Assembly (NCBI GenBank): GCA_026706985.1
Contig: JAPOXR010000032.1
Span: 62,001 to 126,000, forward strand
Length of the DNA stretch: 64,000 bases
DNA from: Paracoccaceae bacterium
GTDB lineage: Bacteria; Pseudomonadota; Alphaproteobacteria; Rhodobacterales; Rhodobacteraceae
Reading direction: 5' to 3'
The stretch's first letter is position 1; each line of letters begins with the position of its first letter. The notes below the pieces were generated by a model, which worked only from the letters and a program-made list of their open reading frames with translations, did not search any database and was not told where the DNA came from. This document shows positions 9,938 to 17,796 of the stretch, piece by piece. Position numbers and translations under genes: made by a program.

Positions 9938-10402
9938 ACGCGGAAACAGCGTTTCATCCGACTACCCGAATAATCTGATCCCGCAATTTGCTGGATTTGG
10001 ATTTTCCGCGATTCAACCCAGTCTTACTGTCGGCCGGACGGGAAACCGCCTCTATGCCATGTCAGTTCTCGAATAATCCTGACCGGCATCCGGTTCCAGC
10101 AGCAATACATTCGCTGGAGTTCCGGGATGCTCATGCAGGGTACGTGTCATCGGCAATGCGTCTCACTTGCAGCATTCAACGGCATCGGGCACTGTCAAAA
10201 CAAGGGGATTATACACGAAAGTGCCGAAGCGTTTGGCTTGCGCCTTCAAAGGGAATTACATCCGAAAGCAATGCTCCCAGTCTTCCTATAGAATAGCATT
10301 CATAGAAAATGACCTCCTTTAGTTCGGCATCCTCCTCCCCGCTTCCTATCTGGCTCATTGTTCGGGCGGGCATTCTTGCTGTTTTTTGGAAACAAGGGGG
10401 GG
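9938..10402. other. Intergenic region, no confident gene
   Basis: A short inverted repeat (AACGC...GCGTT at 9938-9954) follows the upstream stop and may be a weak terminator. On the minus strand an exceptionally good Shine-Dalgarno (AAAGGAGGTC at 10311-10320) precedes an ATG at 10303, but the frame closes after five codons (MNAIL). A 66-codon minus-strand frame runs through the same place without recognisable features. The stretch may be remains of a mobile element. Confidence 0.35.
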
Positions 10403-10430
10403 TTGACATCTGCTCAAAGTGTCGTAGATT
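10403..10430 (+). promoter_or_regulatory. Sigma-70-type promoter of the accessory operon
   Basis: A perfect -35 TTGACA at 10403-10408 and TAGATT at 10425-10430, spaced 16 nt, face the 64-aa/MazF/NYN genes. Within it GACA and TGTC form an inverted pair (10405-10408 and 10420-10423) that a repressor could use. The predicted transcript starts near 10437. Confidence 0.55.
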
Positions 10431-10432
10431 GC

Positions 10433-10585
10433 TCCGTTATATACGGGGTCCATATCTGGATCACTGCTTTCTCCCCTTTGGGGGAGATCAGGAAAGTAGG
10501 CGGCGTGGCTTGCCGTCGCCGCCATACTCTTCTTGTAAGATAATCTCGAGCCTTTGTGGCTCCTTTATAACTGAAAGGAACTTCT
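10433..10585 (+). promoter_or_regulatory. Hairpin-rich leader RNA
   Basis: About 150 nt between the promoter and the first gene can fold into a string of local hairpins: CCGT/ACGG (10434-10446), TCCA/TGGA (10449-10460), CTCCCC-TTTG-GGGGAG (10471-10486), GGCGGCG/CGCCGCC (10499-10523) and GAGCC-TTTGT-GGCTC (10548-10562). The last is followed by a short T-containing stretch but no long T-run. A GAAAGGAAC ribosome site then leads to the ATG at 10586. It matches no riboswitch class I can name. It could be a regulatory leader, an sRNA or an RNA partner of the toxin-like gene. Confidence 0.5.
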
Positions 10586-10780
10586 ATGCGGAAGTATATC
10601 TCAACTTCTATTTCCAGAAACAAAGCGGCTAATCGCCTGATTGATTACGGGCTGTATCTCGCGAAGAGTCCAAAGCCGTTTATCAAGGCGTCGGGTATCA
10701 TCATGGTCTGCGCAGGCGCGGGCCTGGAACTGCACGATGAATTCCACCGCCGCAATGTCAACAGCATGAAGCCGTGGTGA
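10586..10780 (+). CDS. Small 64-aa protein of unknown function
   Basis: A 64-residue basic protein (begins MRKYISTSISRNKAANRL, ends NVNSMKPW) with a GAAAGGAAC ribosome site 6 nt before its ATG. The middle contains a short hydrophobic segment (GIIMVCAGAGLEL), too short and too polar around it to call a sure membrane helix. I recognise no domain. It is the first gene after the structured leader and sits 67 nt before the MazF-like gene, the position where an antitoxin is usually found. It does not look like the known MazE or PemI folds. Confidence 0.55.
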   Translation: MRKYISTSISRNKAANRLIDYGLYLAKSPKPFIKASGIIMVCAGAGLELHDEFHRRNVNSMKPW

Positions 10781-10847
10781 TGTCTCGCAGCGTCTCGAAA
10801 CCCTCTGCTCACTCTTGGGCACTCAATACAGTAACAAGGAAAATATA

Positions 10848-11270
10848 ATGAAAAACAACACTGAAAAACTCCCTGGCGAACGGCGCCTCCGCATAAAGTC
10901 CGCCCCGAGAATCAGACAGGTGTTCTGGTGTGATTACCCGAATCCTGAGCATACTCAGAAGCCGGAATTCTACAAGACACGTCCGGTTGTAGTCCTTTCC
11001 CGCAATTCAACCCTTCACGGAGTCGTCATCGTCGTTCCGCTGTCGGGAAAACAACAAACGGACGAACGGAATACGCTGAAAATCCGCTCTCCTATCGATG
11101 GGGACGATTGTTGGGTCGTTTGCAACCACGTTCACACCGTTTCCACCAGAAGGCTTAACCCACCGTCCCAAGTTATCCCTAAGGTTACTGAAGACGATTT
11201 CGAGGAAATCAAAGAGAAGGTTTGCAATAACTTACCACTGCGGCCGTATGATGAGGAAAAAGACAAATGA
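10848..11270 (+). CDS. PemK/MazF-family toxin-like protein
   Basis: Members of this family are sequence-specific endoribonucleases of type II toxin-antitoxin pairs. The core reads IRQVFWCDYPNP...KTRPVVVLSRN..VVIVVPLS, the beta-barrel start with the conserved RPVVV strand and the following PLS turn. The second half (DCWVVCNHVHTVSTRRL) corresponds to the strand that normally carries a conserved catalytic Thr/Ser and Arg. A ~20-residue basic N-terminal extension precedes the core. The ATG at 10848 has AAGGA 7 nt upstream. No standard antitoxin is adjacent, and the 3' end overlaps an NYN nuclease gene by 4 nt (ATGA). Confidence 0.8.
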   Translation: MKNNTEKLPGERRLRIKSAPRIRQVFWCDYPNPEHTQKPEFYKTRPVVVLSRNSTLHGVVIVVPLSGKQQTDERNTLKIRSPIDGDDCWVVCNHVHTVSTRRLNPPSQVIPKVTEDDFEEIKEKVCNNLPLRPYDEEKDK

Positions 11271-12262
11271 CCCAACGCACTATCCGCATAGGCGTCTTCT
11301 ACGACGGCAGCTATTTCGCTCTGGTCAGCGACTACTACCGCTATCACCATCCACGACAGGCTCGCATCTCGATTGCCGGATTCCACGATTTTCTGCGGCA
11401 CGAGATTGCAACATGGGCGGGCAAGGACACCCCTGCCCGTTTCTGCCATATCGTGGAGGCGCATTACTATCGGGGGCGATTCGCGGCGGAAGACACTGAC
11501 AGGGAACCAGGGCGTCTGCTGCGTGAACGAAAATTCGATGACGCCCTGATGAAAGCCGGAGTGACAACACATTTCATGCCTATGGCGTCAGTAAGTGACG
11601 GGAAAGTGCGCGAACGCGGGATTGATGTCTTGTTGACACTTGATGTGCACGAGGCTGCAATTTCCGGGAAGATCGATTTCATTGTGCTGGTAACCGGTGA
11701 TGGAGATTTTGTTCCGCTTGCTGAGCGCCTGAACGCACTGAATTGCAGTGTGGTTGTCGCCGCATGGGATGTTCGGTCGGCGAACGGAAAATTGTCAGTG
11801 CGCACGGCGCAGGCTCTCTTGGACGCAGTCCCCCACCCGATCATGATGCAGACAATCATTGAGGATCGTGTCCGAAGGAGCGAACCGCTTGTCAATGGAT
11901 TGTTTATGGATAGTATGCGTCGTCCGGCAGCCAGCGACAATCTTGACAGCGGGCCTCACGAAAACGAGCCGATCCACTCCAATTTCAAGGACGTCCAATC
12001 TTCAGACGACGAGGTTGACACCGGAATCATTGTCAATCTTCCGGCTGGTCGTGACTTCGGATTTATCGCACCTGACAGTGGAGGCGAAAATCTCTTTTTC
12101 CATGCAAGCTGGGTGCTTCCGGTGACGAGCACGGAAGTTGACAGCAGGGTGGAACCATTCAAGTTTCTGAAACTGGGCGATTGTGTCGAGTTCACAATCG
12201 ATGAAAATCCAAATACCGGCCAGCCAACCGCTACGGAAGTGAACTTCATAGACAGACCATGA
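11267..12262 (+). CDS. NYN-domain (PIN-like) nuclease fused to a cold-shock domain
   Basis: A 331-aa two-domain protein. Residues about 5-190 form an NYN/LabA-like PIN nuclease. Candidate metal-binding acids are Asp13 (FYDGSYF), Asp120 and Asp126 (GIDVLLTLD), and Asp145/Asp147 (TGDGDF). An acidic Ser-rich linker leads to a C-terminal cold-shock-type OB fold from about 252, with the RNA-binding FGFI (264-267) and LFFHAS (276-281) motifs. This architecture points to a metal-dependent ribonuclease that grips single-stranded RNA. The gene overlaps the MazF-like stop by 4 nt, so both are made together. No cognate inhibitor is evident. Confidence 0.85.
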   Translation: MTQRTIRIGVFYDGSYFALVSDYYRYHHPRQARISIAGFHDFLRHEIATWAGKDTPARFCHIVEAHYYRGRFAAEDTDREPGRLLRERKFDDALMKAGVTTHFMPMASVSDGKVRERGIDVLLTLDVHEAAISGKIDFIVLVTGDGDFVPLAERLNALNCSVVVAAWDVRSANGKLSVRTAQALLDAVPHPIMMQTIIEDRVRRSEPLVNGLFMDSMRRPAASDNLDSGPHENEPIHSNFKDVQSSDDEVDTGIIVNLPAGRDFGFIAPDSGGENLFFHASWVLPVTSTEVDSRVEPFKFLKLGDCVEFTIDENPNTGQPTATEVNFIDRP

Positions 12263-12345
12263 GGGGTTTAATCCTTCAGGAAGGGCAGGAGATCAGGCTT
12301 TCGGACAGGACACTCCAGCGCGTCGAGCATGTGGCCGGGGGATAG

Positions 12346-12692
12346 AGCCGGGGACGCCCGGTCTATTCTCGACAACGTCTCTCCGCACAAGTCAGCGGAG
12401 TTCCGTGAATGGCTCAGGGACCGGCCGGCAGTTCCACTTCACCTCGAACTCAGTCTCGTGGATGAACGCCGTCAAGGGATTCTTCCCGAAGCTCTCCAGG
12501 CAGGGGCTCAGGCATGCGGTCGTTGACCTGCTTAACGGGTGCATTGCGGCGATTGATGGTTACACCGCGCATCACAATGCCAACCAAGCCCGTCTGTTCT
12601 GCTGGAGCCGGAAGGTCCCGTGGAGGCTTGGAAGTGAGGCCACCGGAAGCTTCAGGAAATGGCATCAAATGAATGAATCAGAACACTGGTGT
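12346..12692 (+). pseudogene. IS630-family transposase remnant, frameshifted
   Basis: Two frames together encode the C-terminal third of an IS630-type DDE transposase. The first gives SILDNVSPHKSAEFREWL, containing the second Asp region. After a frameshift near 12430 the second gives SWMNAVKGFFPKLSRQGL, with the usual terminal Glu position altered, and then IAAIDGYTAHHNANQARLF. The usual end (SEH-stop) reads on into TGG. The 5' part is absent and no terminal inverted repeats were found. Confidence 0.8.
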
Positions 12693-12848
12693 CGAGCCTT
12701 TCCACATTGGCCCTCAGGGCCTCGGCAAAATCAACACATGTGAGAAAGCCGCGGGTCTCATATTTAGTGAGCAGTACATTCGTTTGCTCATGGATGCCTG
12801 CATGTTAACAGGATGCAGTGTTTTGGAGATAGCGGTTAGGGTGACAGG

Positions 12849-14048
12849 ATGAATGTGCGGAACGGATTCGGAGGGCTGGCGGCTTCGTGCCTGCTGCTGT
12901 TCTCGACTGCCGGTGCCGGGGCGGAGGTTCCCTGTGGCGGCGGGTTTCCGGCATTTGTCGATGCGCTGAAGGCGGAAGCGGCTGCGGATGGGTTTTCCGC
13001 CGTCGAGATTGACGGGTTTTTCGCCACCGTTACCCTTGACCCGGATGTGATCGAACGCGACCGGAATCAGGGAATCTTCCGTAAATCCTTTATCGAATTC
13101 TCCAAGCTGGTCATGCAGGAATACCGGATTCTGTGGAGCGCCGAGTTTGAACGCGAGCATCGGGGGATTTTCGACTTGGTGGAGGCGCGGTTCGGCGCTC
13201 CGCGCGGCGTGCTGTTATCATTTCTCGCCCTTGAGACCGATTTCGGCAAGGTGCAGGGGAGCCATAACACGCTCAACTCGCTGGTGACCCTGGCGCATGA
13301 CTGCCGGCGTCCGGATTTGTTCCGCCCGCATGTTTTCGCGGCTCTGGAACTGTATCGGCGGGGAGATTTCGACCCTGGATCAACGGTTGGAGCCTGGGCA
13401 GGGGAAATCGGAATGATCCAGATGCTGCCGGGAGACATTGTGGAATTCGGCCAGGACGGGGATGGGGACGGTCGGATCGATCTCAGAAATTCCGTAGCCG
13501 ATGCGCTGATGACGGCAGGCAAGGTGTTGAGTGAGATCGGATGGAGGCCGGGCGAACCCTGGTTGATCGAGGTCTCGGTTCCCGCCGGTCTCAACTGGGC
13601 GGATACCGGTCTCGGAAGTGAGAAAACGGTGGCCGGATGGCTTGAGCAGGGTGTCCGGGTCCGTGGCGGAAATAAGCCCGATCAAGAGCTGTCGGCTTCC
13701 ATTCTTCTGCCGCATGGCCGCGACGGCCCGGCATTTCTCGCCTTTGCCAATTACCGCCTGTATTTTGAATGGAACCAGTCCTTCGTTTACGCCACCACTT
13801 CCGCCTTTTTCGCCACTTTACTGTCCGGCCGGCCGATGTATCTCGACGGCAATCCGCCACCGCCGTTATCGGGTGACGAAATCATCGCCCTGCAGCGGGA
13901 GTTGAGCCGCCTCGGTCATGATATCGGTGCGGTTGACGGGATTGCCGGTAAACTCACCCGGGCGGCGGTCAAAGCGGAGCAGTTGCGGCTCGGACTGCCG
14001 GCCGACGAATGGCCGGACAAAGAATTGCTTAACCGGTTGAATATCTGA
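12849..14048 (+). CDS. Lytic murein transglycosylase, MltB/Slt2 type, with peptidoglycan-binding domain
   Basis: Periplasmic enzyme that cleaves peptidoglycan glycan strands. It starts with a signal peptide (hydrophobic GLAASCLLLFSTAGAGAE, cleavage near residue 25). The SLT_2 domain spans about 30-320, with the catalytic Glu in SFLALETDFGKVQG and the downstream SAGEIGMIQM-like segment (AGEIGMIQMLP). A C-terminal PG_binding_1 repeat (LQRELSRLGHDIGAVDGIAGKLTRAA) ends the protein. 399 aa is normal. A ribosome site (GTGACAGG) lies just before the ATG. It converges on smc with only 8 nt between the stops. Confidence 0.9.
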   Translation: MNVRNGFGGLAASCLLLFSTAGAGAEVPCGGGFPAFVDALKAEAAADGFSAVEIDGFFATVTLDPDVIERDRNQGIFRKSFIEFSKLVMQEYRILWSAEFEREHRGIFDLVEARFGAPRGVLLSFLALETDFGKVQGSHNTLNSLVTLAHDCRRPDLFRPHVFAALELYRRGDFDPGSTVGAWAGEIGMIQMLPGDIVEFGQDGDGDGRIDLRNSVADALMTAGKVLSEIGWRPGEPWLIEVSVPAGLNWADTGLGSEKTVAGWLEQGVRVRGGNKPDQELSASILLPHGRDGPAFLAFANYRLYFEWNQSFVYATTSAFFATLLSGRPMYLDGNPPPPLSGDEIIALQRELSRLGHDIGAVDGIAGKLTRAAVKAEQLRLGLPADEWPDKELLNRLNI

Positions 14049-14056
14049 GCCGGCGC

Positions 14057-17000
14057 TCAGGCGGCGAGTTTTTCGGCCTGCCCCAGATCCACCGAAACCA
14101 GACGGCTCACACCTCTTTCCTGCATGGTGATGCCGTAGAGACGATCCATATTGGCCATGGTGATCGGATTGTGGGTAATCACGAGAAAGCGGGTGCCGGT
14201 CCGATCCACGATTGTTTTCATCAACTCGCAGAATTTTGTGACATTCGAGTCATCAAGTGGCGCATCGACCTCGTCGAGCACACAGATCGGGGCAGGATTG
14301 GCAAGGAAAAACGCGAAAATCAGCGCCACCGCGGTCAGCGTCTGTTCGCCGCCGGAAAGGAGCGAAATCGTGGAAAATCTTTTACCCGGCGGGTGGCAGA
14401 GGATCTCCAACCCGGTATCAAAGGCGTCATTCCCTTCCACCAGTTCCAGCCTCGCCTTGCCGCCGCCGAACAGCTTGGTGAATAATTCACTGAAATTCGC
14501 ATTCACCGCTTCAAATGCGGTCAGTAACCGTTCTTTCCCTTCCCGGTTCAAACTTGTGATCGTCCGCCGCAACCGGGCGACCGCCTCCTCGAGGTCCGCC
14601 CTTTCGCGTTCAAGCTCATCGCGTTCGCTCTGCAGTTCGGTGATATTCTGTTCCGCCATCAGATTGACGGCACCCAGCGCATCACGGCTGCGCCGCAGCC
14701 GCGCAACCTCAATTTCCAGCAATTCGACATCGGCCAATGTATCGGGATCTATTCCGTGCCTCTCGACGAGTTCCTCCGGACCGCACCCGGTTTTTTCTCC
14801 AATCCGGCAGACCGCATCCGCCAGTTTCTCGGCGGCGTTGGCGGCGTCAGCATCGGCACGGCCCTTGAGTTCCAGCGAACGTGCCGCCTCCCGGTCCGCT
14901 TCAATGGCTGCTCTGGCAGCCTCGCGCGCCCCGGCCTCAGCGCGGCGCAGCCTGTCCGTGGCAGCGCTGGATTTTGCTTCGGCCTCGGCGATTCCGGCGG
15001 ACAGCGAATGACGTCTTTCGGCTAGCTGACCGGGAAGTGCCTCAATGGCAGGCCGTTCGCTCTGCTTCTGCGACTGGCGTTCGTTCAGAGCCTGAATGCG
15101 TTCCTCCGCCTGATGCCGCCGTGACCGCCAGGTCTCCAACTCGCTTTCGGTATCCGCCAGCCTGCCCGAGCGTTCCGCCTGTTCTCGTTCCAGCGCCGTT
15201 TTGGAGGCACGGATTTCAAGCATCTGATCCCGTGCCAGTGCCAGCGCCTCTTTCAGACCGGCTGCTTCCAGATCAACTTCCTCCGGATCGTCGAGCCGCG
15301 ACAATATCTGTTCGGCCTCCATTGCCGCCGCCTCCGCCGCCTCGGCACTGCGGGCCTCCCGGCTGCGCGCCTCGCGCAGAGACATCAGCGTTTTTTCCGC
15401 GATGCTGGCATCCACCTCCGCCACCGAGAGAACCCGGTTTGCTTCCGATAACGCATCCTCAGCGTGTTTTCTGGATTCTCTTGCATCCCTGTCAGCTTGA
15501 TCCGAGGCCTCGAAAATCGATTCCAATTCCTGCCGCAGACGCCGGGATTCCGCCGCGCTTTGCTCGGCATCGCTGATTTCCAGATTCAGGCTCCTGAGCC
15601 GATTCAACTGGCTGAGACGCAAAGCCGCATGTTTCGGCGCCTCGGAACCGGAAACCGAGAAACCGTCCCAACGCCTCAGATCCCCATCCTGCGTCACGAT
15701 CCGCTGCCCCGGTTTCAGTTTCGGCTGCAGATCGACCAGTTCCCTTGGCGACACCAGCCCGCATTGCCGCAACCGCCGCTGTAACTGCGGCGGTGCCTGC
15801 ACAAAATCCGACAACGGCCTGACTCCTGCCGGCAGTTCCGGCGCATCCTCAAGCGGCTCCAAGGCGTACCAGCCGGACGCAGCCCGATCCTCAGCCACCG
15901 GCGCAAAGACATCATCGCCGAATGCCGCACCGAATGCGGCTTCATAGCCATTTTGAACTTTGACCAGATTCAGCGACTGTACAGCATCGGCAGTGTCCTG
16001 GCGGACCAGCTTCCGCAGTTCGGCCTGTTCCGATGTCAGCGCGGCAATGCGGCTGTCGGTTTCCGCCAGCCTGCTGCGGATCTCGGTCAATTCCGTCAAG
16101 GCGGTCGAGCGCGCTGTTTCTGATTCCAGCAGCTTGGCGACAGCATCCTCAGCCACGCGTTCCGCATCCGACTGCATCCCACCGGCGGATTTAGCGGCAA
16201 TCGCCGCCTCGGCGAGCCGTGCCTCACAATCCGCCACCGCCGACGCCGCTTCCACTTCCCGCTGTCTGGATTGGCCCAGCTCATCAAGCGCGTCGTGGCG
16301 GGCGCGTTCCGCCGCCTCTTTGGCGGAGCGGATGTCAGCCACTTTCCGATTTGAGACATCGAGTTTGAGTTCAAGCTCAGTCAGCCTGTCCCGGGCAGCA
16401 TTCAAGCGGGCGGATAAACCGCTGTGATCTGCGTCAAACCCGGCCCCGTCCCTGGCAATTTCAACGGTTCGTTCTTCCAGCCGGTGAATCCGGCTACCGG
16501 CATCTTCATGTAACTCCGTCTCCCGGCTCAGCGCTTCCGACAATTCCGCGATCTGTTCGCCGAGCGCCGCCACCTCCCGGCGGGCATTCGACTCCCGGGA
16601 CTCGATCAGCTCGGCCTCCGCCCGCAGGCGCTGCAATGCCGCCACATGGCCGGCCGCGGCGCTACGCAGGGGCTCAAGCTGTTCCTCAAATTCCGCTCGC
16701 TTTCCGGCAGCACTCCTGGATTCACGCTGCAGACGCGCTGTCTCGGCGGTGCAGCGGTTTCTGCCGTCCTCCATCGCGACCGCCGCTGCCGCCGCATTCC
16801 GCCATTCCGCATAAAGCAGTTTCGCTTCCGCCGACCGAAGCTGTTCGCCCAACTGCCGGTAGCGGCGGGCTTGACCGGCCTGACGCTTCAGCGATGCGAT
16901 CTGACTGGCCAGCTGGCCGGTCAGATCGCTCACCCTTGCTAAATTCTGCTCCGTGGAAGAAAGTTTCAGTTCGGCTTCGTGTCGTCGATGATGCAGACCG

Positions 17001-17512
17001 CTGATTCCAGCCGCATCCTCTAATATACCTTTGCGCGCAGCCGGCTTGGAGTTGATGATTTCATTGGTCTGACCCTGATTGACCAATGCCGATGAGCGCG
17101 ATCCGGAAGACCAGTCCGCGAACAGCAGCTGCAGATCCCGCCAGCGTGTATCCCTGCCATTCGCCAGAAATGTTGACCCCAGATCGCGGTCAAGCCGACG
17201 CGATATCACAAGTTGATCATCATCATTGAATCCGCTTGGCGCAGTGCGGTCACGATTATCAATTACCAGCTGCACTTCAGCCCGCGCTCCCGCAGGACGT
17301 GTCGCCGAGCCTTCGAAGATCACATCTTCCATGGCACCGCTGCGCATGGCTGTCGGACGGTTCTCGCCCATAACCCAGCCAATCGCCTCAACCAGATTGG
17401 ATTTTCCGCATCCGTTAGGGCCGACCACACCGTTGAGGCCTGCATTGATCGAAAGTTCAAGCGGGTCAGCGAAGGCCTTGAAGCCGTTTATTCTTAGTTT
17501 ACTGAACCGCAC
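14057..17512 (-). CDS. smc: Chromosome segregation protein SMC
   Basis: The 1151-aa condensin ATPase. The N-terminal head has Walker A GPNGCGKSN at 31-39, then a long coiled coil (about 165-490) rich in Glu/Arg/Ala heptads. A hinge (about 495-650) contains VAEDRAASGWYALEPL and the GDLRRWDGFSVSG region. The return coil leads to the C-terminal head with the signature LSGGEQTLTAVALIFAFF and Walker B PICVLDEVDAPLDDSN. Length and order are standard. It forms a ring with ScpA/ScpB, which are not in the window. Confidence 0.95.
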   Translation of the reverse strand: MRFSKLRINGFKAFADPLELSINAGLNGVVGPNGCGKSNLVEAIGWVMGENRPTAMRSGAMEDVIFEGSATRPAGARAEVQLVIDNRDRTAPSGFNDDDQLVISRRLDRDLGSTFLANGRDTRWRDLQLLFADWSSGSRSSALVNQGQTNEIINSKPAARKGILEDAAGISGLHHRRHEAELKLSSTEQNLARVSDLTGQLASQIASLKRQAGQARRYRQLGEQLRSAEAKLLYAEWRNAAAAAVAMEDGRNRCTAETARLQRESRSAAGKRAEFEEQLEPLRSAAAGHVAALQRLRAEAELIESRESNARREVAALGEQIAELSEALSRETELHEDAGSRIHRLEERTVEIARDGAGFDADHSGLSARLNAARDRLTELELKLDVSNRKVADIRSAKEAAERARHDALDELGQSRQREVEAASAVADCEARLAEAAIAAKSAGGMQSDAERVAEDAVAKLLESETARSTALTELTEIRSRLAETDSRIAALTSEQAELRKLVRQDTADAVQSLNLVKVQNGYEAAFGAAFGDDVFAPVAEDRAASGWYALEPLEDAPELPAGVRPLSDFVQAPPQLQRRLRQCGLVSPRELVDLQPKLKPGQRIVTQDGDLRRWDGFSVSGSEAPKHAALRLSQLNRLRSLNLEISDAEQSAAESRRLRQELESIFEASDQADRDARESRKHAEDALSEANRVLSVAEVDASIAEKTLMSLREARSREARSAEAAEAAAMEAEQILSRLDDPEEVDLEAAGLKEALALARDQMLEIRASKTALEREQAERSGRLADTESELETWRSRRHQAEERIQALNERQSQKQSERPAIEALPGQLAERRHSLSAGIAEAEAKSSAATDRLRRAEAGAREAARAAIEADREAARSLELKGRADADAANAAEKLADAVCRIGEKTGCGPEELVERHGIDPDTLADVELLEIEVARLRRSRDALGAVNLMAEQNITELQSERDELERERADLEEAVARLRRTITSLNREGKERLLTAFEAVNANFSELFTKLFGGGKARLELVEGNDAFDTGLEILCHPPGKRFSTISLLSGGEQTLTAVALIFAFFLANPAPICVLDEVDAPLDDSNVTKFCELMKTIVDRTGTRFLVITHNPITMANMDRLYGITMQERGVSRLVSVDLGQAEKLAA

Positions 17513-17796
17513 CTTAAATTGCTCGATAGGTTCTTTTCGATTTTACCCACCTCTACTCCGAACGAATCGTTAATTACGCATGATATGCCAAATGGCAAGT
17601 CAATATTTCCATATATTGACAAAAATGCGACATTTGGCGGTTTTCGGAGGTGCTTACACCTGGATTCGGGGGATTCCCACGCGATTCCAGACCGCCTTTT
17701 GCCACATAAGGAGAATCAGCCTGCTGGCCCGGTCATCCTGTACACAACCGGGCCGAGGCCTGGCGGCCGCCCGCTGACGCAGGCGGCCAGCTTTGC

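Noticed and set aside
10286-10320. Very strong Shine-Dalgarno and ATG on the minus strand near 10303
   Set aside because: The frame ends after five codons, so it is not a protein gene. A leader peptide cannot be shown because no gene follows on that strand.
17513-17796. Possible gene or RNA between smc and the 5'-nucleotidase
   Set aside because: Only short frames and a G/C-rich repeat are present. It is consistent with the smc promoter and a 3' end, with nothing to name.
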